A DNA stretch of 64,000 bases, taken from positions 16,244-80,243 of the forward strand of contig JADDOH010008000.1 of NCBI GenBank assembly GCA_016648135.1, read 5' to 3'. The notes below the pieces were generated by a model that made no database searches, had not been told where the DNA came from, and was given only the letters and a program-made list of their open reading frames with translations. Positions 37,380 to 49,409 of this stretch are shown here, piece by piece (within the stretch, counting starts at the first letter, position 1; every line of letters starts with the position of its first letter). Made by a program: the position numbers and the translations under genes. Origin of the DNA: Agrypnia vestita (Eukaryota > Arthropoda > Insecta > Trichoptera > Phryganeidae).

Positions 37380-40150
37380 GGCTTTTACATATTGTTTTAT
37401 ATACTTCTTTCTATATATAATAAAGAAAAAAGTAGGTATAAACAACAATATCAGGTGTAAGCAGTAAAATATAAATAAAAACTACATATATAATCAGTGA
37501 AAGTATCGGGTATAAGCATTAAAATATGAGTATAAAAATTAAAAATATAAAGTACAAAGCAGTAATGTGTGTATTAAAAAATATATTAGGTACACATCAT
37601 TACATGTGTACAGGGTTATTTGGAAAACATTAATAACCTCGCAGGACTATATTCCTGCCTTGATTATGAGTATTATTTTTTGTAAAACGTTGGATATCAC
37701 TACACTAACTCAAATCGATTACGAAAAATTCATTTGTTTCAATAAAAGTTAAATAATATGATAAAAACCCGTACGTTTATTTATAATCTATAAATTTATA
37801 AATAAATACATAATTTAAAAATACTTTACATTTGAGATGTTATCTAGAAATTTATTGAAGAATACATCTTTCAAAGTCAGGCTTTCACCTTGTGGTGCCT
37901 TTATTAATAAATAAATATTCATATATATTAAAGTTGTAAGGTAGTTTCCGCGAAATTTATATGAAGCCTTTTATTCATTTCGATTTTTTTGCGTTTTTTT
38001 CGACTTTTTCACGCACTTTTTTGCGGTTTTCTCCGCAACCATAAGTGATAAGAATATTTTGTAAAAAACATACGAAAGGTAGATAGTTACCGCGTGAGAA
38101 TTTAGAACACTCGATTTTTTCCTTCTTCTCACCTCCGTTCTACGCTCATTCGAGTGAAATTTGATTTTTCTTCAATAACTCGGCCGCCAGACAAAATTTG
38201 GAAATTCGAATCGGCAAAAAGATAGAAAATCACGTGGCGCATACGATATAATTTATAAATAATTTTTTACTAATTTATTTCGAAAATACGTATTTTTTAC
38301 AAAATTTACAATTTTTTTTCACCTTTTTCAATCGAATTTATTTCTTAAACTGCGAGGAATATTTTAATTTCAATAAAAGACTATGAAAGATCAAAGACTC
38401 TGGCGTGAATAACTTTTTATTTCAATTTTTTCGGACGTCTCCTTCTTATATTTTTATGATATTTAATATTTTCAGTCAAAAAGGCTTCACTTCTCGAGAC
38501 AAGCTAAGGAGACAAGTTAAAAAGACAAGGGAAAACGAGACACAGATAGAATGCCGTTTCACCGAATTTGAAAGATGACAGCGACGCTGTCAATATGAAA
38601 AAATTCCACAGAAAATCTCAATGTCGATTTTTGATTACATTTATCTGACCAATACTTCAATTTTACACAAAAAACTAAAGATAAAAATAATTCTTAATAT
38701 GTTTATTGTTGTTTAATATAAAAATTTTCTTTGTTTTCTAAGAAATTTCTTACGAGCGAATCAATTAAACCTATCCCTCTTTGCGAAAATCCTCAGCTGT
38801 TTTGAAAATTCGTATGATTTTACTCTAAATATGTTTTTTTAAGACAAATATCTGAATTAATACAACGTTAAATCATTAAAAAAATACATATAATTAGAGG
38901 TTCACATGTTGGTTTGTGTTTTTTATAAAAACACTTAATCCATTAGATGAATTTTATAAAAAGCGAACCAAATTAACATCTTCTGTCACGAAAAATTGAC
39001 GAAAATCCTATCGAAATTTACATTAATCGACAATTAAATGATGGAATGTCAGTTTCATACAAAAAATGCATGTTGTTGAAATTAAAAATGTAATGTCTCG
39101 GTATATTTTTGATGAATAATACATCTGTTGTAAGAAATATAAAGTTTAAAATATGATTTATCGATTTTGACAAGAAGAAAATATATTTTAATTCAGTATA
39201 GTTGTAAAAGATTAAATCTAAGAAACATAGTTTTCGAAAATATTTATTTCAATCAGCTGTTTTCGATTCAAATATTTTTAAACATGTTAGGCGTAATGGT
39301 TGAATACATTTTCGTGTGTGCATATTAAATTAGGTACCTACATATGTTTTAAATAAAAATATATTGAAATCATTTAAGTGAGGTTTCTCAGCGGGTTTTA
39401 ATGCCATCATTTTAAAAAAAATTACAAAAGACAAGTCTTTGCCGCGTGATTTTTTGTAAACATTTATTTTATTCTTCTTCTTCTTTCGTTTCCATGCTAG
39501 ATCTCGTGAAATTTCATTTTTATTCATATCTCGGTGTTGTGCGATCGGATTCAAAATTAAAGTATGACGTTTTGTGACGAATCCGGCCATCTTTTTTTTA
39601 CGTACAAAGTTTTTGCATAGCTTTCTTTCTCGCGAAATTGCAAAATTAAAACCCCGTTATAGGCGTAATTTTAAAAATTAGAGGCGCCATCTTTTGCGCA
39701 TTTTTATGAAAGCTTTTCACCCCCTCCACTTTTCTAGGTACCTAACCAAGGTCAAAATATATAATGATGCAATATAGTACAAGCATATAATTTTTTAGGA
39801 TTACAACCTACAAGTTACAGAATCATGTATCAATAACATGTACCACCGAGAATAATTTCAGAAGAAAAATGTTGGGTTAGGTTATGTTAGTTTAGATAAG
39901 GTTTAGTGCGTTCTTCAAAAAATAAGATAAAAATATTTATTTTAAAACATTTCTTCTGAATGTAACTATTGTTTTCGAAGGTATTATTTGTAAATGTATT
40001 TTGCGATTAGATGATAATTTCGATGAAAGTGTAGCTCTTTCTTCTTATTAATATTACTCTTCACTTATTTAATTTTTTCTTTCACTGTTTTCAATTTTTT
40101 AAATAATATGTTTCAGTACATTTACAATTTTTGTTACAATACAAGTTATA
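37380..40150. other. Interior of the 4.4-kb hAT, unassigned
   Basis: AT-rich, short ORFs only, none recognised. It probably contains further insertions, since copy 45487 lacks most of it. Confidence 0.3.
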
Positions 40151-40169
40151 AGCAAAAAAAGATTATTTC

Positions 40170-40747
40170 AGGTTAGGTAAGGTTTGGTTAGGTTATGTTG
40201 TGGAGTTTGGGTTTTTCTTGGATATGTTCGCGAAGCGATGCCCGATTTCGAATATGTAAAAAGTACCAGACGAGCCCAGCCCGTCCGCGTCTCTTCACGA
40301 CAGACGCTGCGCGGCAAAGCCGCGCGGCGACTGTCGACACCCGTCGCCCGCACAGCGGGCGTCTGCGACCGCAAAGCGGGAGCCGTCTGACTCATTCACC
40401 TTTGTGCGGCCTTTGCGCGGCTTCCTCTTACATCCTTCGGGTTTTACAAGTTGAAGTTCTCTCTCTTCTCACTCGATCTTTCACAACTCTGTCATTTATC
40501 ATCCGATTTCAATTTGGAAAAATACCACAGATAGCTCTCTTCCTCTTCTATCGAATCTTACAGTACAATCTCCCGAATGCGCAGTCCGCTTTTTGCGATC
40601 GGGGCGTTACCGGAAAGTGTTTACCGTCAATCTTTTTCTTCGTTACTCAACCAACAGTGAGTCCGTCTTCTTCTTCTTCGTTACTTAATCATCAGTGAAT
40701 CTGCCGCCAGGCTAAATTGCACGCGTAGCCGTGCAACGGGCACCTAG
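40170..40747 (+). mobile_element. Helitron-like 3' end, GC-rich
   Basis: Ends with hairpin TTGCACG-CGTAGC-CGTGCAA, seven bases, then CTAG followed by T (40744-40748). The preceding 550 bases are GC-rich with GCGCGGCAAAGCCGCGC. The 5' TC end was not located, so the left limit is a guess. Confidence 0.5.
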
Positions 40748-41069
40748 TATCTGTATTATTTGTCAACATTAGTTTAAGGCTCAATCTGAGAAAAGGAACA
40801 TTTTTCCCGAAACATGTAAAAAAACAATAAAAAGTGGTGTAAACAAAATTATAAGAGATTCATTTTTTTATCTATAAAGTTGAAAATAGGGAATTTTTAA
40901 TAAAAATTAATTAAACCTAAATTCAAGATTATATTACATATACAATAATTTATGTTGGACTCCTGAATAAGGACCATAGTTAGGTATAGAAAATTTTATT
41001 CCATACAAGTTTGTTTATCATTTATATGCTAAAGTTGAAAAGTAACGATATAACACAATAATTAAATTT

Positions 41070-41101
41070 TATAAATTTTATAAATTTTATAAATTTTATA
41101 A
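41070..41101. repeat. AAATTTTAT minisatellite
   Basis: Four units of ATAAATTTT. Confidence 0.7.
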
Positions 41102-41725
41102 TAATTAATTTAATAGCCTATTAAGCCTATCTCTCCCTACGCATGCATTCAAATTTCAAATCTCTGTCATAGTTCGTGTACACAGATCTGCACTCTGTGA
41201 TTGTGTACTTTAGAGTTGAAATGAAATTACCCGTCGAGCCGTTTATGGCGTCTACAAGTCGACAGCGAGAGATGAGAGAGAAATAAACGGAGAGGTTTTG
41301 TCTTGCTCTCGCTCGTTGCTTTGCATTGCGATGAATCTTGAATCGTCCACCGTCCACTGTCTACGAATTCAACTAGTCCATGCGATAAACGTAAACCGTC
41401 GACGCGTCGATGCAACGTCAATGGTTGATTTCAACTAGTCCGTCCATTCAACGCCCATCTCTACTCGTCAGTCGTTTATCGTACTTCAATCGTTTGGTGT
41501 TCGTGTGTCACATTTTATAAAAAAAATACGATTTATATCGGCAAAAGACATGTACCAAAATATTTCAACCCTTATTTTTTATGTACCAATCTTCAATTAT
41601 GTGTCATATAAAAGTGACGCATTGTATTATGATTAATGATATATTGATCGATAATATATCTCAAGCGGTGTCAATACACTCATCAATTGACCGCCGTGAC
41701 ACCTATAATTATTTGTTTTAATGTA

Positions 41726-43183
41726 CAGTCTGTCAATAAAGTCTTGATCGTGGGTAAACTGAGAAACAAAAAATTATTTTACTGGCAATACTAGCAGTTC
41801 CGTCATTCTTATCATTTTCTTGTGTTGTTTTGGGTTGAGGTTAATTTAAGAAGTGGTGGATTCTTTGTTTTTAATATTTTTTAACGTTGAAAGACTTTAA
41901 AAACAATAATATGAGTAAAACAATTCGTAGTGGATCTAGGCGGATAATTTTTAGTGTGTATACGCATTGTTTGGCGGAGTCTGAAGCCGGAAAGCTATCA
42001 TGTGACATCAATAATGTTTTCGAGCGAAGATCTCAAATGACTGGTAAGTACTGTGTTCATTATACTTTAAATTATTTTTTCTTGATTAATTTTAACATTT
42101 AAATGTATAACAAGTCTATTAGACTACATTCTAGGGTATTTAATTTGTTTCGAATGTATCTAATAAATGACAGATGACAGATTGTAGTGACGGTCAAGGA
42201 ACAAAACACGGTAAGCGCCATTTAGGTTAGACGAAGCGTATCACTACTACGACATAATATTACTTTTCAATTTTCTCCTTTTTTCATATCTAATCTATTT
42301 AATATACTTAAAATACAAAAATATATTGCCGAACATTAGCATCAGCTCATTGGCAGTGTGATAAGTAGCTAAACTGAGTAACTCTGAAACTGATTCTAGA
42401 AAAATAAATTAATGTGTTGCTCATGAATTTCAATGTTTTTTTTTTCAGGCACATCCTGAGTTCTGTAAGAAGAATTGTCAAGGAGGGAAATACAACCCGA
42501 GGCAAATTTACAACACCGGGTAAACACAGGAAAGAGCGACCAAAAAAGAATTGGATGATTTTGACATCTGTGCCATAAGGCAAAAAGTGCATTTTTTATA
42601 CAGTAAAAAAAGAGGTGCCCACTTTGAGAAGTTTGTTGCAAGTTGTACGGGGCGATTTAAATTTTGAAGGAAGCCATGAACTTTTGCGAAAAATTTTAAT
42701 CAGCATAGGATTTTCATACAAAAAATGCTCTTCGAATAGAGCAGTATTAATGGAATAGAGCAGTAGTAATATTTTTTCTATACTGTGTTTTTTTAACTTA
42801 ATGTTTTTATTAAATTCTTTTATATTACAATAATTATATCTCTTTTATTTTTCCCTTAATCAATTTATTTCATTTAATTATATTATATAAAATCACACCA
42901 GATGACATGACCTCAGTCGGATACAGACAGCCATACTAGTGTATGTTCTAATATTTATAATTTGCTGGAAGTTTTTTATGTCTGGAAGTAAAAATAAGTA
43001 AAGTATGTAACACTTTTGTGTCTTATAGGTTGATAAAAAATCATTTTAAAGGAACAAAAAAATAATTACGAAAAAATTTTCGCTTACAGTGTTTTACTTT
43101 AACACAGTCAATCTTTAAATAGTGTTACCATGTGAACGATAGCAGCGCCCTCAATTATTTGTCAAGACTTTCTTGACAGACTG
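41726..43183 (+). mobile_element. IS630/Tc1-type transposon, degenerate
   Basis: Ends CAGTCTGTCAATAAAGTCTT and AAGACTTTCTTGACAGACTG, TA on both sides. It contains the N-terminal part of a transposase with an intron. The catalytic half is lost. Confidence 0.8.
41911..42760 (+). pseudogene. IS630-type transposase N-terminal part
   Basis: Exon 1 at 41911-42043 (MSKTIRSGSRRIIFSVYTHC and NNVFERRSQMTG) ends at a GTAAGT donor. After TTTTTTTCAG at 42448 frames read SVRRIVKEGNTTRGKFTTPG, ELDDFDICAIRQKVHF, TVKKEVPTLRSLLQVV and SHELLRKILISIGFSYKK, with three frame changes. This is the helix-turn-helix part of an insect transposase family whose C-terminal type is seen at 44158. Confidence 0.65.
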
Positions 43184-44157
43184 TATGATGTTTACGATTG
43201 CATCATGGGATAATACGCCTCGGAAGGATTGCTTCGTTCGGAGTTCGGCTTCGTCTATCGAAGTGACAATGACACCCAGGTAATAGATAAAAGACGAAAA
43301 GAAATCTGATAAGATAGAATGGACTAAATGCAAGTGCTGGTTGCACGAATCGTGCACACGTTTCGAAAGCTTCTAATAATTTTTGTTCTAATCGTAGTAA
43401 TTTTTTTAATGTTAACCTTTTAAATATTCCTTAATTTTTTATGTATTTCCATTATGATTAAAAATATTGTATTCCTTAAATATTGGGTTTAATTGTAATT
43501 ATATATACTGGTGCCATGTTGCCCAGGTCTGCGGTGCCGTATTCCCGAGGACCTGGGTAATATGGCACTTCTCTGTTTTTGTTACAAAGCTCACATTGAT
43601 TAATAATTATTAAATTTTTTGATTAGATGTTTGCTTTTTGTCTTAGTTTAAGAAACATGCTTTCCGAAACACAAAGAGATTATTTTATAATTAAAAAATT
43701 GTGCGAGTTAACTAAACTCAAAAAAATCGGTGCCATATTCACCCAATTTACTATACACCCATAACACAACATTAGAAAGAGCAACTTTTATAACTTATAT
43801 ATAATATTTAATTGCATGTATAAGTTTTTTCAGTACGCAATTCATTTATTTAATAAATAGTAATTCATATACAAAATAAAAAAATAAATTTCCTAATTAT
43901 TTCGAGTTTGTGTCAATACGTGTGCAAAAAAGGAGAATAAAAAGTTTCGATATATATCCAATTTTTGATATATATCGGATAAATATCAAAAAATCCGATT
44001 AATTATTTTTATTATAAAAATCGGATTTTTTCAAACCCTGATTTAAAACTAAATTTAAATAAAACTCAGAACGGCATTTACCGGGCGGCCGGCCGTCGCC
44101 GTCGTTGCCGGCAGAACTGTACTTGCTAAAATCATGGAAGAACACGGACACAGTGTA

Positions 44158-44431
44158 GGTACTGCGCCTACCAACCAATCATCCAGAACTCAATCCAATA
44201 GAGTTACTGTGGGGTATGATTAAAGGTAAAGTTGCTTCACAAAATGTTAAGTTTAACTTAAAAGTTGTAGAAGAGTTATTTAAAAAAGAAACCGAGTCTA
44301 TTACTCTTGACATGTTCAGGGACGTTTGGAGAAAGACGCGACAACATGAGGAAAAATATATGGAACTCGAACCAAAACTAGATAATTTCACTGATGGACT
44401 TGTAATAAGAGTGGGACATTCCGATAGTTAG
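44158..44431 (+). pseudogene. IS630-type transposase C-terminal fragment
   Basis: VLRLPTNHPELNPIELLWGM carries the last acidic catalytic residue (Glu of the DDE_3 fold), followed by IKGKVASQNVKFNL and an acidic end. Outside the 41726-43183 element, to the right of the split hAT. Probably from another copy of a related family. Confidence 0.7.
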
Positions 44432-45254
44432 TGATCAGATTCTTCTAGTGATGAAGATTTAAGCGGCGTAGAAGAATTGATTTGCGATTCTGATTTGAAA
44501 CAATGATGTGACAAAATAAATATTGTATTTCTTACGATATCCCATCTTTTTTAAAATTTTATACACGACCCACCCAATTGACTCAAAGATTTTAAAAACG
44601 GTGGTTTAATATAACACCCCTCTGATCAAAGTAGATTATGTGGCAATTAAAACAAACATTCATCTATTACCGTCGTGACCCCGAACTTCGCCTGGATTTT
44701 GGAGGTTTTTTTTTCATAACTCGAAATTGGAGCAGTGCAGATGTGTAAATTCTTGATATGATGTCAGACGTTAGTAATTCTACAATTATGCAATTACAAT
44801 GCAATTACACGATAAGTATCAGTTTTTAATCCAAGACCAATTAAAGTCACTATGCGAAGTTAGCGGATTATAACCAAACTTCGCCTAGTGCATAAAACGG
44901 CTAAAAGGAATACAAATATCTTTTAAATAATCGTGTTAGCTACTTTGAAACATAAAAACATTTCCATAAGTTTCGATTTCTAAGATATCTTCGATAGGCG
45001 AAGTTCGGCGCTCGTTTGAAGTTGTTTTCATACATTTCAAAAACCTTGGGCAGGGTTGTGAAAATAACTTAAACTGCCTATTATAATATTTTATTTAAAA
45101 TTACACATGTTACAAATGTTATAAAAATCTATAATAATGCACATTGGTTTCAAATTGACCACTGTTAACAAAAAAACAAAAACACCTAAACTATTTGATC
45201 ACTTTAAAGATGGAGACTTTAACAGATTAAGAAATTACGAATTTAATGAGTTTT

Positions 45255-46870
45255 AAATCAAAAGTTAAGATTCCTCTGCGTTCCTATTTAGGCTCTAAAT
45301 ATGTAAAATCGTCAGTTGTGACAGACACTCCTGGTTGCACATTAAGTCTTTTGTTTCTAACTTTTTTGACCGGATTCGGCGACCTGTTTTCTTTTGAATA
45401 ATCTAAAAGCGATTTTTCTATAGAATATTCATTAGTTGGATTTGGTAGTTTTCTTAGAACTCTTTCTGGGTTGAAGGGGCGTATACTAGGGATGGGAGTT
45501 GAATGGACGGACTAGTTGAAATCAACCGTTGACGTAGCGTCGACGCGTCGACGGTTTACGTATATCGCATGGACTAGTTGAATTCGTAGACGGTGGACGA
45601 TTCGCAAAGCAACGAGCGAGAGCAAGACAAAATGTCTCCGTTTATTTCTCTCTCATCTCTCTCTGTCGACTTGTAGACGCCATAGACGGCTCGGCGGGTA
45701 ATTTCATTTCAACTCTAAAGTACACGACCATAGAGTGCAGATCTGTGTACACGAACTATGACAGAGACTTGAAATTTGAATGCATGTGTAGGGTAAGATA
45801 GGCTTAATAAGCTATTATCTATTATTTTTTACTTAATTTGTGCGACGTTTCGGTGAATTCCCAATTTTCCGCTGTATAAAATAAAACAATTCTGTTTAAT
45901 TATTTTATTTTTTATTGAACTAATATTTTACTGCTTACACCTGATATTGTTGTGTATACCTACTTCTTTCTTTATTATATATAGAAAGAAGTGTATAAAA
46001 CAATATGTAAAAGCCTATAATGTGCGTAAACAAATAAATAATAAAATGTTTCTTTTTACATATAAGCACAAGTAGCGGTCTTACTTTCCCCGAAACTATA
46101 TTCCTTCGAACTTCTTTAAATTTTAAAAATTAACGTAATAAAAATAGCCAACGGTTGAGCCGTCGAGCAGCGTCGCGTCGAACCGTAGACAGTTGACCAT
46201 CGTCCCGATGTTTAGATAGAACGTCCGTGACGTCCGCATAACGAAGTTGACGCGTCAACTAGTTGACGCGTTCAACTAGTTGATCGTCTCGTCGATGGAC
46301 GGACGTGGACGGTCTCGTTTCGTCGACGGTAAATACGTCGACGACCCATCCCTAGTGTATACCAGTATTGCAAAGTCACTCATTATGTTATGTTTTTTCT
46401 GTGCATCTAAATCATTCAATAATTGTTTTAACAATTCCGGAAAATGGACCATTTTCAATTATGCTTCTCGTGGATTGTGATGTTTATATTTCAATAGTAT
46501 ATTGCGCCTTAACTTTTTCATTGGTCAAAAATAACAAACATCCAAAGGCTGTGTTAAATGGCTCGAGTTAGGCGGCAAAAACACAAATATTATGTTGTTT
46601 AATTCGCATAAATCCACAATAAAATGATTAATATGCGATGCCAAATTATCACTAATTATAACTTTTTGACCAACTTTAGGACTAGCCCAAGGTAGTGCTC
46701 TATGTTGGAACCAGTCTTCAACTAAAACTGAATCAAACCGTCCAGATTTATTTCTATTGTATTTTGCTCCAGTAGGTCCATTTACTCGTATTGTGTAAAC
46801 CACTTGTTATTTGTTATTATATCGTCTACCAGTTTCGCTTTCACCAAATTTCCCCAGGGAAATTTCTATA
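45255..46870 (-). pseudogene. pogo/Jerky-type transposase, split
   Basis: In minus-strand order: GPTGAKYNRNKSGRF, LPWASPKVGQKVIISDNLAS (catalytic Asp), LPPNSSHLTQPLDVCYF, FPELLKQLLNDLDAQKK, then the hAT MITE, then IRPFNPERVLRKLPNP and a Lys-rich end. The N-terminal DNA-binding region is missing. The hAT insertion falls between two parts that read on from one another. Confidence 0.82.
45487..46354. mobile_element. hAT-type MITE TAGGGATGGG family, 868 bases
   Basis: Ends TAGGGATGGGAGTTGAATGG and GACGACCCATCCCTA. Flanks GCGTATAC and GTGTATAC agree at 7 of 8 bases. It interrupts the pogo-type transposase. Confidence 0.85.
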
Positions 46871-47424
46871 TTAATTAATCAAATCAATTTCAAATACTTA
46901 AATTATAAAAACTAACTTGGGTGACAACCCTACAGATAGACGAAGTTTAGATCACTTGGCGGTAATTCCACCTACTGCACGATTTATTTGAATAAAATAT
47001 AAACTCTATTTATTTATATTTTGAGAGACCCGAATTACTTAGACCCAATTATTTATATTTTGCAAAGTTTAATATTTTTCCTATATTTTAAGTTCAAATA
47101 CGGGAACTTACCTTCATCAGATTTTTCGTAAAATCAAATTTCCGCGCAGCAACACAATGAGTGCCAATTTCCCGCCAATCTCAAACCAATTTTTTGACGT
47201 ATTCAAATGAAGTTTGCGTAAAATTTGTGTAGAAATGTGACCACAATAAAAAGGGTTTTCTTTGTGATATAAACCTGATTTTATCCTATAAACAAATAAA
47301 AAATAGTGAGTTAAACCAAAACAGGCGAAGTTTGGTACTGTAGGCGAAATTTGGGGTAACGACGGTATATTATCTTATCTATGCATTCATCCATCATTCA
47401 TCGCATTCATCCGTATTCTGAACT

Positions 47425-47732
47425 AAGCAATGTTGCTATTTCCTGTACCTTGACAGATATTGTATATTATTGTGACGCCGCGCCGTTTTATGTTTGACCA
47501 ATCATTGACAGGTTTGAAATTAATGAATTCAATCAATTAGAAAGCTCATTATTCATAATTGTGAATAACTTAAGGTTTGTTTACGCGATAGAGCTTTCTG
47601 ATTGATTGAATTCATTAATTTCAAACATGTCAAACTTAAAACATCGAAATTGGCGGCAATAGGTACAATACATACCTGTCAAGATTGAGATAAAGATTTG
47701 ACATCTCAATATTGCTATTTTCAGAATAGCAC
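47425..47732. repeat. Palindromic foldback element, second copy
   Basis: Arms AATTAATGAATTCAATCAAT with AGAAAGCTC and GAGCTTTCTGATTGATTGAA, as in 16454-16800. Confidence 0.65.
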
Positions 47733-47860
47733 AGATTGTTACACAGTGCCTTTAAAAAATTGCATTTTTAATTGGCTAAAATAATAGAAAAACGATTTTT
47801 TTTATACATGCTGTATAATAAAATTGCATTGGCGGGAAATCTGTCTACATGCCAGCTTTA

Positions 47861-48624
47861 AGCCATGTATTCACTAGGGGACAAATCGCGAAACATTCCG
47901 CTCGACATGTCGTATCAACATCTACGCTCATGTTTCGGGGACAATGACGCGGTCAATTGACGTGCACACACCGGGACTCGCATATCTTGTCGCGGAAATG
48001 TCATCCGATGAGGTTATGGATGACAGCTGCGGTATCACATTTGGCGAAAACGGGGTTCCGCGCAATTCGAAATGTTTTTTTGGGTCGCAATTTCAAATTA
48101 ACGAGGTTTTACTGTAGTAAATTGAATATTATTAAAAACAAGGTCCTTTTTGCAAATAATTATTGTTTTCCAGACGTCACGGAAATATATCGCCCTATGA
48201 GGTTATGATGATAGCCGCGTATCTGTTTATGTTAATGAGTTTATCGAAAAGTAAGAGGAGAAAAAAGAGGAGAATGCGAAATTATTAACTGCAAAGAGAA
48301 AGAAGGACGGACATTCTATGCGATCTTCGATCGATACAGCTCGATGAGTTCGAGAACGATTTCGTTTCCCCGCATTGTCATCTTGACAGATACAGCGCAT
48401 GCGTATTCACTTGTAAACATACCACGTGGTACTGACGCTCCGCAGAATGTTGCAGTGAGTACGCTCGGGTACCCGTGCGCATGGCAACGTTGCCACGGCA
48501 CGTAGAAATGCCGCGCTATGTTGTGCGTGAGGTCGCGGAACAGTGCACGACGTTGCAACGTCACGTAGACTCTATGCCGCGCATGCTGTTGAGGGACAAT
48601 TTGTCCCCTAGTGAATACATGGCT
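47861..48624. mobile_element. TIR element, TSD TTA
   Basis: Ends AGCCATGTATTCACTAGGGG and CCCCTAGTGAATACATGGCT, perfect over at least 20 bases, flanked by TTA. GC-rich, no recognised transposase. Inside, near 48100, one end of a pogo-like MITE (ACGAGGTTTTACTGTA). Confidence 0.8.
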
Positions 48625-48673
48625 TTAGATAACGTAGCTGTACTTCTATAATGCCCGTAAGTGGAGATGTCAC

Positions 48674-49250
48674 GTAGCGATGCGCGATTACGAGTTATTT
48701 TCATAATCGAATGATTAGTAATCGGACGAGTTTCACAATCGAATGATTAGCAAAGGATTTACGAGTTATCGATTATTTTTGCGCCCAAAAAAATATGACA
48801 GTATAGTTAAAAAATGATTGTATACTTTATACTAATATAATGCACATTGGATGAGATTAAAAGTAATTATTTTTATTGTCCTCAAAAGATATGAACAGAG
48901 ATAGGTAGGTATGCCAAATTCAATAAACATATGTCTTATTTATTTAATACACCAAGTATTTCACAGCGTCACGTTAATTCGATATTCAAAGCCAAATAAT
49001 TAAAATTTAACATACCTACCTATTTAAAAAAAATTCTTTTCGTATAAAATATGGTTATTATTTTTAACTCCTTCTAAAAACCATAAATTTAACGTCTTAA
49101 CAAACAATAATTGTATCGCTGACCGCGGCGAACGTGAGACCGAATGATCATTCGAATGATTTCACTCGGCGTTGACATTGGTTATTAATTTCATTCGAAT
49201 AAAATTAGTAACTGTTTGACTGTTAGTAACTAATCTGTAATCGAATTAAG
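48674..49250. repeat. hAT-like MITE candidate
   Basis: Begins TAGCGATGCGCGATTACGAG with repeated AATCGAATGATTAGTAATCG words and ends with ACTAATCTGTAATCGAATTA. No clean duplication. Confidence 0.4.
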
Positions 49251-49337
49251 GTACACATGCTTATTAGTGGCACGTGAGCATGCGCAGTATTGACCTTCTT
49301 GGGCCATTGCTGTTTAGTGGCATGTGTGTACGCACAT

Positions 49338-49367
49338 TGCTAGTAATGAGCATGCTCATTACTAGCA
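49338..49367. repeat. Perfect 30-base palindrome
   Basis: TGCTAGTAATGAGCA followed at once by its complement. Confidence 0.9.
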
Positions 49368-49409
49368 CGCTCAAAAATCAAACGCTGGTTGATTTATGAG
49401 CGTGCTAAT

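Larger units (their letters stand above)
37050..41463. mobile_element. hAT-type element TAGGGATGGG family, 4.4 kb
   Basis: Left TAGGGATGGGTCGTCGACG, right GTTGAATGGACG-type end (complement TAGAGATGGGCGTTGAATGG). Flanks CTCGTCAG on both sides, a perfect 8-base duplication. The ends are rich in CGTCGACG words. Compared with the 868-base copy at 45487 it has about 3.5 kb extra, which includes a Helitron-like 3' end at 40747. No transposase seen. Confidence 0.75.
36928..43753. mobile_element. pogo-like TIR element, 6.8 kb with nested insertions
   Basis: Ends AGGTAAATTGGGTGAATATG and CATATTCACCCAATTTACTA, TA at both sides within a hAT MITE whose uninterrupted copy is at 15587. It carries nested elements at 37050-41463 and 41726-43183. 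After removing them little coding sequence remains. Near 43325-43370 a frame WTKCKCWLHESCTRF resembles the C-terminal Cys/His finger of insect pogo/Jerky transposases. Confidence 0.7.
36732..44040. mobile_element. hAT-type MITE CAGGGTTCGA family, split copy
   Basis: The two halves 36732-36927 and 43754-44040 together match the intact copy at 15587-16204. Flanks ATTGAAAA and ATTTAAAA agree at 7 of 8 bases. It is split by the 6.8-kb element 36928-43753. Confidence 0.8.
44668..47367 (-). mobile_element. pogo/Jerky-type transposon, 2.7 kb
   Basis: Ends TACCGTCGTGACCCCGAACT and the complement of GGGTAACGACGGTA, flanked by TAT. It holds a degenerate DDE_1 transposase on the minus strand, split by a hAT MITE at 45487-46354. 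Confidence 0.78.

Noticed and set aside
37900..40150. Coding region for a transposase in the large hAT
   Set aside because: Frames are short and AT-driven; no hAT motif is present here.
40184..40698. 167- and 68-codon ORFs in the GC-rich stretch
   Set aside because: Two overlapping frames are open because of low stop frequency in GC-rich DNA; the stretch ends in a Helitron-like terminus.
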